A DNA stretch of 64,000 nt. Source: Elusimicrobiota bacterium. GTDB taxonomy: Bacteria; Elusimicrobiota; Elusimicrobia; UBA1565; JACRDR01. Position numbers and translations under genes: made by a program. The stretch lies in the NCBI GenBank assembly GCA_016194745.1, contig JACQBA010000016.1:62001-126000 (forward strand). The letters are read 5' to 3'. Shown piece after piece: positions 17,675 to 27,606 of this stretch. A model generated the notes under the pieces. It did no database searches. It saw only the letters and a list, made by a program, of their open reading frames with translations, and was not told the DNA's origin. How positions within the stretch are numbered: the stretch's first letter is position 1; each line of letters starts with the position of its first letter.

Positions 17675-17734
17675 GGGCCGGGGGCCCAACGCCCCTAGGG
17701 CCCAAAGATGCCATAGGTCTGGGCCATACGGCCC
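17675..17734. other. GC-rich hairpins in a divergent intergenic region
   Basis: Two short hairpins lie between the divergent genes starting at 17586 and 17793: GGGGC/GCCCC (17681-17695) and GGGCC/GGCCC (17721-17734). They could fold in the leader of either transcript, though neither has a T-run. I see no riboswitch class I recognise. A TAGAAT box at 17758-17763 may be the -10 of the rightward gene. Confidence 0.3.
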
Positions 17735-17792
17735 GCGCTCTAATTGGGAGCATGCCTTAGAATGAATTTAGAGGCTATTTTTGAGCGTGGGT

Positions 17793-19430
17793 ATGGAAAA
17801 AAGCCAAAAAAGGGCGGTTTTCGGCGCCATTTCCTTCATAATGGCCGCTGCGTCCCTTCAAACCGCCCGTCCGCCCGTGGCGATAGCCCAATTGGCGGCC
17901 AATCGGCCGGCGGCGCCGTCTCCGGTCGCATCGGCACCAGGAATCTCCGCCGCGGCGGGCCTGAGTATTCCGTCCCTTTCACTCTCGCCGCTCGGTCTGC
18001 GGCCGGGACTGGCGGGCGAGTCGCACCTTGGAGCTTCGCTGTCTCTGGGGAATGCGGCTCTTGCCGATCCCATGCTGTCGCTGGGCTCCGGGCTGCTCTC
18101 ATTAGGGAGCGCGATCGGTCCGTCGGCCCGGCTGTCCGCCGGAGTAGAGCTCCCGCGAACGATCTCCTTGCCCGCCGGCGTCGGTCATGGCCCACAGTCC
18201 GGCCGGTCCGGGCCTGTCGTTGCGCTCGCGCTGGCAGCGCGCTCCGGAGCGCTGCTTCCTGCCCTCGAGGCGCTGGCCTTGCCGCTGCCCGACTACGGGC
18301 GAATGGATGCCTTCTCGATCAAGAATAAGGCTGATTCGGATTTCAAGGACAGGACCGGCGAGTCGTCGTTCCTGACGCGCCTTCTGACGGGATGGCGGCC
18401 TCCGTCGGGACCGCGGACGGCGCAGGCGAGCGCCTCGGCCGAGGACGCGCGGCTTCCGGAGTCCCGCGAGACGGCCAGACTCCTCGTCGCGCCGCCCTCG
18501 GGTGGGACGATCTCCGCGGACGCTCACGAAAACGCGATCGACAGCAAGCCGGCCGGTTTCGCGCAGCGCTACGCGGCGCTTCAAGAGGACATGCTGAAGG
18601 ATCTGGAAGCGGCCGGTCTGCCGCGCGATCTCTTGGCGGCCTACGGCGCCGTGCCGGCCGGGACGTATCACCGGCTCAATCTCGCGACGATCCGCTTGCC
18701 CGCGCTGCAGAAAAACGCCCTGAGTGCGGTGCTGCGCAACCGCGGGTTCACGGTCTATGAAGACGCGCCGTGGGCGCGAGTCCAGGAACCTTCGAGCGCC
18801 GCCGAGTTCGTCGCGGCGTCGGGACTCGATCACGTCCATGCGGCCGCGCGCCGCGGTTTCGGCGAGCCGCCGGCGGCCGAGGGGGCGGTCGCGGGCGCCG
18901 CGGAGTCCGTTCTCCGGGTATTCGGGGCGGCGATGCCCCGCGTGGACCTCGCCGTGCTCGACTCCGCGCGGGCGTCGGCGGCGCTCGCCGTTCGGGAGTT
19001 CGCGCCGTGGGCCGGCGCTCCGCTCGCGTTCCCGCCCTCGGAGGGCGCAAGCGCCGCCCTCGACGACGTCCTCCGGTCGCTCGCGGCGGCCGGCAGGTCG
19101 AAGCCGGCGATCTTGCTCAATCCATGGCGTCCCGCCGATCCCGCGCACGAGGAACTCTACTCCCGCGCCGCGGCGGCGCTGGGGGGCGGCGCGGTGCTCT
19201 CGTCGTCGCCCCGGCATGCCGGGACGCTCCTGATGCTGGCTCAGATTTTCGGCGTCGCCTCCCCCGGGCGCGAGATGGACATCCTCGCGCGCCTGCTGGC
19301 CGAGGCGGGGGACGCTCCCGGCGCGGCGCGGGCGGCGTTCGAGCGGGCGTTGGACGCGGGACTCGCCCCGGTTGAGCCGGGCGGGCTCGCGCGATGGGTG
19401 ACGCAGCTGTTGGGAAGGACCGGCGCATGA
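17793..19430 (+). CDS. Exported Ala/Pro-rich protein of unknown function
   Basis: A 545-residue protein with a signal peptide (basic start, hydrophobic AVFGAISFIMAAASLQTA). It is followed by a low-complexity Ala/Pro/Ser/Leu region to about residue 170. The C-terminal half (about 250-540) looks globular: conserved-looking helices (RYAALQEDMLKDLEAAGLP), a strand-loop (PAILLNPW), and a final helical pair like a single TPR-type repeat (AGDAPGAARAAFERALDAG). I recognise no catalytic motif. An upstream TTG (17781) is possible, but the ATG gives a cleaner signal peptide. A promoter follows within 25 bp, so the gene is probably monocistronic. Confidence 0.65.
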   Translation: MEKSQKRAVFGAISFIMAAASLQTARPPVAIAQLAANRPAAPSPVASAPGISAAAGLSIPSLSLSPLGLRPGLAGESHLGASLSLGNAALADPMLSLGSGLLSLGSAIGPSARLSAGVELPRTISLPAGVGHGPQSGRSGPVVALALAARSGALLPALEALALPLPDYGRMDAFSIKNKADSDFKDRTGESSFLTRLLTGWRPPSGPRTAQASASAEDARLPESRETARLLVAPPSGGTISADAHENAIDSKPAGFAQRYAALQEDMLKDLEAAGLPRDLLAAYGAVPAGTYHRLNLATIRLPALQKNALSAVLRNRGFTVYEDAPWARVQEPSSAAEFVAASGLDHVHAAARRGFGEPPAAEGAVAGAAESVLRVFGAAMPRVDLAVLDSARASAALAVREFAPWAGAPLAFPPSEGASAALDDVLRSLAAAGRSKPAILLNPWRPADPAHEELYSRAAAALGGGAVLSSSPRHAGTLLMLAQIFGVASPGREMDILARLLAEAGDAPGAARAAFERALDAGLAPVEPGGLARWVTQLLGRTGA

Positions 19431-19451
19431 GCGCCGGCGGAGGGGGGGCCC

Positions 19452-19480
19452 TGGACAAAATGCGGAATTTCCTTTACGCT
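19452..19480 (+). promoter_or_regulatory. Promoter of the first orphan receiver gene
   Basis: TGGACA (19452-19457), a 17-bp spacer and TACGCT (19475-19480), 23 bp before the ATG at 19504. Confidence 0.5.
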
Positions 19481-19503
19481 TCACCTGCCGAAACTATCTA
19501 CCC

Positions 19504-19893
19504 ATGAGAACCAGCACGCGCACGTCCATTCTCATCGTCGAAGACGACGACCATTTTCGCGAGACGCTCGTCGACGCGATGGCGCTCAAGAACATCGAGG
19601 CCGTCGGAGTCGGCACCGGCGCGCTGGCTCTTTCGCGCTTGAAGGAGCAGGTGCCCTCGCTGATCATCTTGGACGTCCAGCTTCCGGACATGCACGGATT
19701 CGAGATCTGCCGGCAGCTCCGCCGCATGCCCGAGCTGGCGGAAGTCCCGATCGTCTTCCTGTCCGCGCGCTACACCGAGCCGGCGGACCGGGCGGAGGGT
19801 CTTCTCGCCGGGGCGGACGCGTTTCTTTCGAAGCCCGTCAATCTCGAGGCGTTGTGGGAGGAAGTCCAGTATCTTCTTGACAGAAAACCGTGA
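19504..19893 (+). CDS. CheY-like single-domain response regulator
   Basis: Receiver domain alone, 129 residues. The acidic pocket is VEDDD, the phosphoacceptor is D57 in ILDVQLPD, and the conserved Ser and Lys lie in VFLSARY and LSKPV. There is no output domain, so it must act through protein contact. No kinase gene is adjacent; the nearest sensor kinase is about 16 kb away. The next gene's promoter overlaps its last codons, so the two genes are separately controlled. Confidence 0.88.
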   Translation: MRTSTRTSILIVEDDDHFRETLVDAMALKNIEAVGVGTGALALSRLKEQVPSLIILDVQLPDMHGFEICRQLRRMPELAEVPIVFLSARYTEPADRAEGLLAGADAFLSKPVNLEALWEEVQYLLDRKP

Positions 19894-19905
19894 TCCTGCT
19901 ATCAT
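19877..19905 (+). promoter_or_regulatory. Strong promoter of the TlpA-like lipoprotein gene
   Basis: TTGACA (19877-19882), a 17-bp spacer and TATCAT (19900-19905). It begins inside the 3' end of the receiver gene and leaves a leader of about 70 nt before the ATG at 19983. Confidence 0.65.
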
Positions 19906-19982
19906 AGTTTAGAGCCGCACGCAGTCTGCAGTCCCAACCTCAGCTCCAAAAAAAGCCTTGTCTTATCGATCAAAAGCGTTGG

Positions 19983-20519
19983 ATGGCTTCACAATCTCGC
20001 ACCCATAGATTCCCGCCTTTGGCGGCGGTTTTTTTCGCCGCTTTGGTCGCGCTTTCCGGCTGCGGCAAGGGCTCCGGACCAAGTTCCGACGCCGCAAAGA
20101 CGGCGCCGGACTTTGCCCTCAAGGATCTGAGCGGCAAGACTCTCACGTTAAGGGAACTCCGGGGCAAGACGGTCTTAATCGACTTCTGGGCAACGTGGTG
20201 CGGGCCGTGCGCGGAAGCGATCCCGTTCTATGAGAAGATCTACGAGAAGTACGAAGGGAAGCCGTTCGCCGTTCTCGGCATCGACGAGGACGGCATGACG
20301 GACGTCGTGGCTCCTTTCGCGAAGAAGAAAGGCATCCGGTATCCGATCCTTCTGGACGCGGACAATAAGGCGTTCGACGCGTTCGGCGTCCGAGGCCTTC
20401 CGACGGCGTTTCTCGTGGACTCCGAAGGGAATATCCGCGACAAGTGGATCGGCTTCGACGCGGGAGTGGAGTCGGAGATCGAGAAGGCGGTCGGCGCATT
20501 GTTGGAAGCGAAGAAGTAG
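19983..20519 (+). CDS. TlpA/ResA-like thioredoxin-fold lipoprotein
   Basis: Membrane-anchored thiol-disulfide oxidoreductase of 178 residues. A lipobox ending LSGC (lipidated C27) follows a basic, hydrophobic signal peptide. The thioredoxin active site is WCGPC (C73, C76) within FWATWCGPCAEAIPFYEK, and the cis-proline loop is GLPTAF. The AlkC/TlpA-type opening APDFALKDLSGK is intact. It should reduce or exchange disulfides in exported proteins, for example in cytochrome c maturation. The CxxCH proteins at 42.4 and 63.6 kb would be possible clients, though nothing links them directly. Confidence 0.88.
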   Translation: MASQSRTHRFPPLAAVFFAALVALSGCGKGSGPSSDAAKTAPDFALKDLSGKTLTLRELRGKTVLIDFWATWCGPCAEAIPFYEKIYEKYEGKPFAVLGIDEDGMTDVVAPFAKKKGIRYPILLDADNKAFDAFGVRGLPTAFLVDSEGNIRDKWIGFDAGVESEIEKAVGALLEAKK

Positions 20520-20547
20520 ACGCACCTTGGCGCACCTGGCATAACAC

Positions 20548-23229
20548 GTGTCCTCGACTGTGACGGCGCAAGGCCGATTGTTCCTGGTGGACGCACACGC
20601 GTACCTCCATCGGGCGTATCACGCGCTTCCCCCGCTTCGGAATTCCTCCGGGGAGCCCGTGGGCGCGCTCTACGGCTTCGCGCGGATGCTTCTCGGGCTC
20701 ATCAAACGCGAGAAGCCCGAGTTCATCGCGGTCTGCTTCGACACGCCCGGCCCCACCTTCCGCCACAAGGCGTACGAGCCGTACAAGGCGACGCGCAAGG
20801 AGACCGACGAGGATCTGAAGTCTCAGTTGTCGCTCGCGCGGCCGCTCGTCGAAGGGCTGGGCCTCTCCTGCGTCGAGCTGGAGGGGTTCGAGGCGGACGA
20901 CCTCATGGCGACGCTTGCCGTGCGCGGACGCAACGGCGGCCTCGACGTGGTCCTGGTCACGGGCGACAAGGACGCGATGCAGCTCGTGGGCGAGCATGTG
21001 CGGGTACTGCACGAAGGAAAGAACCTGATTTTCGACGCGGCGAAGGTGTCCGAGAAGTACGGGGTCAATCCCGGACAGATCGTCGACTACCTCGCGCTCA
21101 TCGGAGACACCTCCGACAACGTGCCCGGCGTGCCGGGCGTCGGCCCGGTCGGAGCCGTGAAGCTCCTGACGCGCTACGGCAGCCTCGAGGCGGCGCTAAA
21201 GGCGGCGAAGTCCGGGGACCCGGAGCTTTCCGCCAAGCTGGCTCAGATCCTGCGCGACAACGCGGAGAAGGCGAGGCTCAGCCGCGGGCTCATCGAGCTC
21301 AACTGCGAGGCGCCGCTGGACCTGGGCGTCTTGGAGTGCAAGGTCAAGCCCGCCCCGCCGGAGACGCTGCTGGCGACGCTGCGTCGCTTCGAGTTCACCT
21401 CGATGATCCGCGAGATGTTCCCGGACGCCGCGGCGTCGGAGCCGGCGCTGCCCAGCGGCCCCGGCGAGCGTCAGGCGCCCGTCGATCGGAGTACCTTCAA
21501 GCCGCTTGAGATCCCGGACGCGAAAGTCCTGGAGCTCAAGGCATGGCTCAAGGCCGCCGCCTCGGCCAAGCGCGTCTCGCTCAGCATCGTCCGGATGCCG
21601 CGAATGGAGCTGCTCGGCGAGTCGCCGTGGTCGCTCGCCGTGTCCCTTCCGGACGGCCGCTGCGCGATGGCGGAGGAAGCCGACGCCAAGGTTCCCGCCT
21701 TGCGCAAGATCCTCGAGGGCGGGGCGACCAAGATGGGCCACGACCTCAAGGCCGCGGCCACGGAGCTCGAGCGCGCCGGCCTCCGGCTCGGAGGCGAGCT
21801 CTTCGACACGATGCTCGCCGCCTACTGCTTGAATCCCTCCGCCAAGTACGACATCGCCACGTTGGCGAACGAGTATCGCGCGGGAACGCTTCCGGACGAA
21901 AAAGGTGACCCGCGCGGAGCCGGGCTGTGGCGGGCGCGCGCCGTCTTTCCGCTGGCCGACGTCCTCAGGGAGAGGCTCGCTCAGGAAGAGGTCCGCGAGC
22001 TGTTCGAGGACTTGGAGATGCCGGTGCTCTCGGTCCTCGCCGAAATGGAGGCCCGGGGAGTCGCCGTCGACGCGGATTACCTCGAGCGGCTTGGCGCCGA
22101 GTTCGAGGGGAAGATCGCGGAGCTGCAGAAAGACATCAACAAGATGGCCGGCGGCGAGATCAACCTGAACTCCCCAAAGCAGCTCGCCAAGCTCCTGTTC
22201 GAGGACTTGAAGCTCAACGTGATCAAGAAGACGCCGAAGGGCGACCCGTCCACGGACGAGGAAACGCTGATCGCGCTGCGGGCCCTGCACCCCTTGCCGG
22301 CGAAGATCATGGACTTTCGGGAGCTCTCGAAGTTGTGCTCGACGTACATCCACGGGCTCCTCGAGCGCCTGGACTCGCGGACCGGCCGGGTCCACACGCA
22401 TTTCAATCAAACGGGTACCGCCACGGGCAGGCTCTCGAGCGTCGATCCGAACCTCCAGAACATCCCGATCCGCACGCCGATGGGACAGAAGATCCGCCGG
22501 GCCTTCGTCGCCTCGCCGGGCCGCGTGCTCCTGTCGGCCGACTACTCGCAGATCGACCTTCGCGTGCTCGCCCACCTTTCCGAGGACCCGGCGCTGGTGG
22601 AGGCGTTCAACAGCGGCGAGGACGTCCATCTGCGGACGGCGTGCGAGATCTTCAACGTGACGCGAGACCAGGTCGACGCCGAGATGCGCCGGCGCGCCAA
22701 GGCGGTGAACTTCGGCATCGTCTACGGGCAGACCGCGCACGGCCTCGGCCAGACGCTGGGCATCCCGTTCGGCAAGGCGAAGGAGTACATCGACCGCTAC
22801 TTCGCGCGCTGCGCGGGCGTCAAGCGCTGGTCCGCGGAGACTCTCGAGGCCGCGCGGCGCGACGGCTGCGTGCGGACGATCAAGGGGCGCGTGCGGTGGC
22901 TGCCCGACATCACGGCCAAGAACACCGCGGTGAGGCAGTTCAACGAGCGCGTGGCCGTCAACACCCCGATCCAGGGATCCTCGGCGGACATCATCAAGGT
23001 CGCGATGATCGACATTCGCCGCGCGATGGACGCCGCGCCGGACAAGTGGGGCGCCCGCCCCGTGCTCCAGGTGCACGACGAGCTTGTCTTCGAGGTCCCC
23101 AAGGCGGAGGCGCATGCGTTCGCCAAGTGGGTCTGCAAGACCATGGAGTCCGCCGTGAGGCTGAAGGTGCCGCTCGTCGTCGACGCCAAGATCGGCGACA
23201 ACTGGCAGGACATGGAGAAGCTGAAATGA
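20548..23229 (+). CDS. polA: DNA polymerase I
   Basis: Family A polymerase of 893 residues. The N-terminal 5'-3' nuclease is intact (VDAHAYLHRAYHA, VTGDKDAMQL, GDTSDNVPG). Polymerase motifs A (DYSQIDLR), B (RRRAKAVNFGIVYG) and C (VHDELVF) are complete. The middle domain keeps the exonuclease fold but lacks its acidic residues: the DxE motif I is replaced by SIV, and the NLKYD-type motif II reads DLKAA. Proofreading is therefore probably absent, as in Taq-like enzymes. It starts at GTG 20548 and overlaps the rhomboid gene by ATGA. Confidence 0.93.
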   Translation: MSSTVTAQGRLFLVDAHAYLHRAYHALPPLRNSSGEPVGALYGFARMLLGLIKREKPEFIAVCFDTPGPTFRHKAYEPYKATRKETDEDLKSQLSLARPLVEGLGLSCVELEGFEADDLMATLAVRGRNGGLDVVLVTGDKDAMQLVGEHVRVLHEGKNLIFDAAKVSEKYGVNPGQIVDYLALIGDTSDNVPGVPGVGPVGAVKLLTRYGSLEAALKAAKSGDPELSAKLAQILRDNAEKARLSRGLIELNCEAPLDLGVLECKVKPAPPETLLATLRRFEFTSMIREMFPDAAASEPALPSGPGERQAPVDRSTFKPLEIPDAKVLELKAWLKAAASAKRVSLSIVRMPRMELLGESPWSLAVSLPDGRCAMAEEADAKVPALRKILEGGATKMGHDLKAAATELERAGLRLGGELFDTMLAAYCLNPSAKYDIATLANEYRAGTLPDEKGDPRGAGLWRARAVFPLADVLRERLAQEEVRELFEDLEMPVLSVLAEMEARGVAVDADYLERLGAEFEGKIAELQKDINKMAGGEINLNSPKQLAKLLFEDLKLNVIKKTPKGDPSTDEETLIALRALHPLPAKIMDFRELSKLCSTYIHGLLERLDSRTGRVHTHFNQTGTATGRLSSVDPNLQNIPIRTPMGQKIRRAFVASPGRVLLSADYSQIDLRVLAHLSEDPALVEAFNSGEDVHLRTACEIFNVTRDQVDAEMRRRAKAVNFGIVYGQTAHGLGQTLGIPFGKAKEYIDRYFARCAGVKRWSAETLEAARRDGCVRTIKGRVRWLPDITAKNTAVRQFNERVAVNTPIQGSSADIIKVAMIDIRRAMDAAPDKWGARPVLQVHDELVFEVPKAEAHAFAKWVCKTMESAVRLKVPLVVDAKIGDNWQDMEKLK

Positions 23230-24050
23230 CGCGGACGTTCGGCCACTCTCCGCTGGACTACCGGTACATGCCCCCGGCTATCCGCTTTCTGATCCTCTCG
23301 AACCTCGTCGCGTTCGCGGTCTGTTGGCTCAACGGCGGGCAGATGTTCGACTTGTTCGGACTGGTCCCGGCGCACGTCGTCAAGGACAGGTGGGTGTGGC
23401 AGCCGATCACGTACCTATTCATTCACGGCTCGGGCTGGCACCTCTTCTGGAACCTGCTGTCCATCTGGATGTTCGCGCTGCCGGTCGAAGGGCAATGGGG
23501 CGCCAAGGAGTTCCTGAAGTACTACTTCATCTGCGGCATCGGCGCGGGGCTGGTCAGCGTCGCGATCCAGCCGCACTCGCCGGTGCCGATCATCGGCGCG
23601 TCGGGCGCGATCTTCGGGCTGCTCGTCGCCTTCGCGATGATGTTCCCGGATGCCGTGCTCTACCTCTATTTCTTTTTTCCCATCAAGGCCCGCGACATGG
23701 CGATCCTCTACGGCGTGATCGAGTTCTTCGCCGGCACCGCGAGCACGACGCCCGGCGTCGCGCGGTTCACGCATCTCGCGGGGATGCTGATCGGCTTCGT
23801 GTACCTCCGGTATTGGGACGAGCTCAAGATCCACGCGAAATGGCATTGGCGGAAGCTGACGGGGGGCGGCGAGGACGACGACGCTCGCCCGTACTCGTCC
23901 TCCAAAGCCAAGAAGAAGCAGCCGGCCGCGCCGGACCCCATGGAGGAAGTCGACCGCATCCTCGACAAGATCTCCGCGCACGGTAAGGACTCGCTCAGCG
24001 CCGAGGAGCTCGAGGTCCTGCGGCGCCTCTCGGAGCGCAAGGACCACTGA
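23226..24050 (+). CDS. Rhomboid-family intramembrane serine protease
   Basis: Polytopic protein of 274 residues with about six helices. The catalytic dyad is visible as GASG (Ser) in PIIGASGAIFG and the His in RFTHLAGMLIG; the HxxxN loop lies in HLFWNLLSIW. After the membrane core comes a charged linker and a short helical C-terminal domain (EEVDRILDKISAHG, SAEELEVLRRLSER) of the kind found on many bacterial rhomboids. It is coupled to polA and coaE by overlapping stop/start codons. Its substrate is unknown. Confidence 0.88.
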   Translation: MTRTFGHSPLDYRYMPPAIRFLILSNLVAFAVCWLNGGQMFDLFGLVPAHVVKDRWVWQPITYLFIHGSGWHLFWNLLSIWMFALPVEGQWGAKEFLKYYFICGIGAGLVSVAIQPHSPVPIIGASGAIFGLLVAFAMMFPDAVLYLYFFFPIKARDMAILYGVIEFFAGTASTTPGVARFTHLAGMLIGFVYLRYWDELKIHAKWHWRKLTGGGEDDDARPYSSSKAKKKQPAAPDPMEEVDRILDKISAHGKDSLSAEELEVLRRLSERKDH

Positions 24051-24664
24051 TGAGGGCACTTAGGGTCGGATTGACCGGAGGCATCGGCACGGGCAAGAGC
24101 GAGGCGCTCCGGGCGTTCGGGCGCGCCGGCGCCGGGACGTTTTGCGCCGACGAGATCGTGCACGCGCTCTCGCGCCGGGGCAAGCCCATGCACCGGGCGA
24201 TCGTCCGCGCGCTGGGCGGCCGCTTCCTCGACGCGCGGGGGGAGCTGGACAGGCCCCGCCTCGCCGAGGCCGTGTTCTCGAGCCCGGCCCTGAGGCGGCG
24301 GCTCGAGAAGGCCACGCACCCGCTCGTCTGGAAACGCATGGCGCGGGACATGAAGGTGAGCCGGCGCCCCGTGGTCGTGGCCGACGTGCCCCTGCTCTTC
24401 GAGACCCGCGCGCAGGGCCGCTTCGACGTCACGGTCCTCGTCTCCGCGCCGCGGCCGGTCGCGCTGCGGCGCATCCGCCGGCGCGACGGGCTGAGCCGCG
24501 GGCGCGCGCTCGCGCGCATGAAGGCGCAGATGCCCGTGGAGTCGAAGGCGCGCTTGGCCGACGTCGTGATCGAGAACACGAGGGGCATCGCCGAACTCCG
24601 CAGGAACGTGAAGAATTGCTACGACGCATTCAGACTCATCGCCGATTTTCGTTGCCGCAGCTAG
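24050..24664 (+). CDS. coaE: Dephospho-CoA kinase
   Basis: Last enzyme of CoA synthesis, 204 residues. The P-loop is GGIGTGKS at the N-terminus, the CADEIVH strand supplies the conserved Asp, and the family segment ATHPLVW and lid region RRIRRRDGLSRG are present. The ATG shares one base with the rhomboid stop codon. CoA supply also matters for the carboxylase and the phosphopantetheinylated synthases elsewhere in the window. Confidence 0.92.
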   Translation: MRALRVGLTGGIGTGKSEALRAFGRAGAGTFCADEIVHALSRRGKPMHRAIVRALGGRFLDARGELDRPRLAEAVFSSPALRRRLEKATHPLVWKRMARDMKVSRRPVVVADVPLLFETRAQGRFDVTVLVSAPRPVALRRIRRRDGLSRGRALARMKAQMPVESKARLADVVIENTRGIAELRRNVKNCYDAFRLIADFRCRS

Positions 24665-24687
24665 CATCGTCCGGATAAGGAGGCTAC

Positions 24688-25976
<1,289 letters not shown>

Positions 25977-25980
<4 letters not shown>

Positions 25981-27557
25981 CTCGCGCGCGTCGGCACGAC
26001 CCGGAGGCGGTCCTTCGGGATCTCGTGCCGCGCGATGATCGCCGCGTTGCGCGGCGATCGACGCAGGAAGACGATCGCCCCGTGCTCGGCGTAGACGGGA
26101 GCCCACTCCGGGTCCTTCGCCCTGCGGATCAAGAACGATTGTCCCCAGGGCGTGTGATCGTTCAGGTTGAAGACGATCGCGTTGAAGCCTCGCCGCCCGT
26201 CCTCGCGCTTCCAAACCGCCTCGTTCTCCTGCATCGGGACGTACACGTCCTTGAAGAAGGCCACCTCGTACGCCTCAGGGCGGTTGTCGACGAACACGCG
26301 TTCCTTGGGATACAGGTGATAGATCAGGTAGCCGCCGATGTCGTAGTCGTTGAAGATCGGTCCCTGAATGCCGGAGGCGCGGAGGAAATCGGCGGGCGCC
26401 GAGTCGCCGGACTTGAGCCCGAGACCGAGCGGATAGCGCACGTGGAAGGCGTCGGGAGCGCGTCCGGTGATCGCGGTGAACACCGCCGCCTGCGCGCACG
26501 CTAGCGCGGCCCGCCGCAGGAGCGTCTCCCGCTTCTCGATGAAGGCGCCGAGCGCCGAAGCCAGATTGCGGCTGATGGCGACCGCGGCGAAGAGCCCGAA
26601 CAGGGCGAAATTGCGGATCGCGAGCCAGCCCGCGGCGCACGCGCCGATCCCGAGGGCCACCTCGACCCAGTGGGGCTCCCGCTTTCCCCAGACCCACCGC
26701 ACCAGAAAGCTCGCCGCCAGCGCGGCGGACCAAACCTTGAAGAGCATGAAATTCGGATCCGGAAGTATCCGTTCCACCAGCCAGACGGGCTGGTTCTCCG
26801 CGACGCGATACCCGTACCGGCTGAAGATCGTCATCGGGCCGAGCGAGCCCCGAAGGCCCGCGGGATTGACCAAGGACGCGGCGGCCGAGAGGAACAAGGT
26901 CAGCAGCAGAACCTTCTGGAGCTCGTGGTCCTTGCGGAGCCGCGCCTGCACGAGGAACAGGAAGATCAGCACGGGGCCGAGAAAGAAATAGATGTGCAGG
27001 TTCGCCCAGACGGCGGTCAGCGGCGCGAGGGCGTAGAGCCACAGGCGCGAGTGGCGGCCGTCCTCCGCCCACGACAGCGCCCCATAGAAAACGGCGCAGA
27101 AGAAATAAGTGAAGGCCTCCGGACGTATTTCCGTACGCTCCGCGAGAAGCGGCACGGCGCACAGGGACGCCATCAGCGCGATCCCGGTCCCGGCCCCGCG
27201 GCGGGCGATGAGGAAGAACCCGAGGAGAGCGGCCGCGCTGAGCGCGATGAAAAACAGCTGCAAGCCGACGAAGCCGACTCGACCGAGGATCAGCTGGAAC
27301 AGCACCCCGGTGCCCCAATGGTGATTCGGGACATGCAGGTCGGGCTGCGTATAGGAGAAGAGATTCGTCGTGACCGGGTGCCCCGAGTTGAGGAACAGCT
27401 CTCCGGTCTTGAGGTGCCGTCCGAGGTCCGCCGTCAGCATGTCGATCGGGTGGGCGAAGGTGAGCGCGTAGGCGATCGCCAGGGCGGCGGCGGCGGGCCC
27501 CCAAGGATCGCGGCGCAGCAGGGCGCGGTCGATGGCCATGAGCGGGTACGATAGCAT
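25977..27557 (-). CDS. Polytopic membrane protein, GT-C glycosyltransferase-like
   Basis: Protein of 526 residues with roughly ten transmembrane helices in the first 400 residues and a soluble C-terminal domain. The first external loop carries [13 protein letters not shown], an acidic/basic loop resembling those of GT-C lipid-linked sugar transferases. The C-terminal part has [19 protein letters not shown] and [10 protein letters not shown], a pattern I associate with exported domains of such membrane proteins. ATG 27557 is used; ATG 27539 is possible. It diverges from the M23 peptidase gene by about 50 bp, and the TATAATA stretch between them could serve as -10 in both directions. Confidence 0.65.
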
Positions 27558-27570
27558 CTCCCGGACGCTC

Positions 27571-27599
27571 TGGACAATCCGCGGAAGGCCCGCTATAAT
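27571..27599 (+). promoter_or_regulatory. Consensus promoter of the LysM/M23 gene
   Basis: TGGACA (27571-27576), a 17-bp spacer and a perfect TATAAT (27594-27599). Only 7 nt separate the -10 box from the ATG at 27607, so the mRNA should start at the start codon. Confidence 0.7.
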
Positions 27600-27606
27600 A
27601 AGAAAG

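Noticed and set aside
17675..17734. GC-rich hairpins considered as a magnesium or c-di-GMP riboswitch before the MgtE-like gene
   Set aside because: The stems are too short, and I could not match any conserved core of the M-box or GEMM classes.
20017..20050. GCGGCG / CGCCGC hairpin with a T-rich loop
   Set aside because: It lies within the signal-peptide codons of the TlpA-like lipoprotein and the T residues are in the loop, so it is not a terminator.
21927..23225. Long in-frame extension upstream of the rhomboid gene
   Set aside because: It is the +1 shadow of polA; the true start is the ATG overlapping the polA stop codon.
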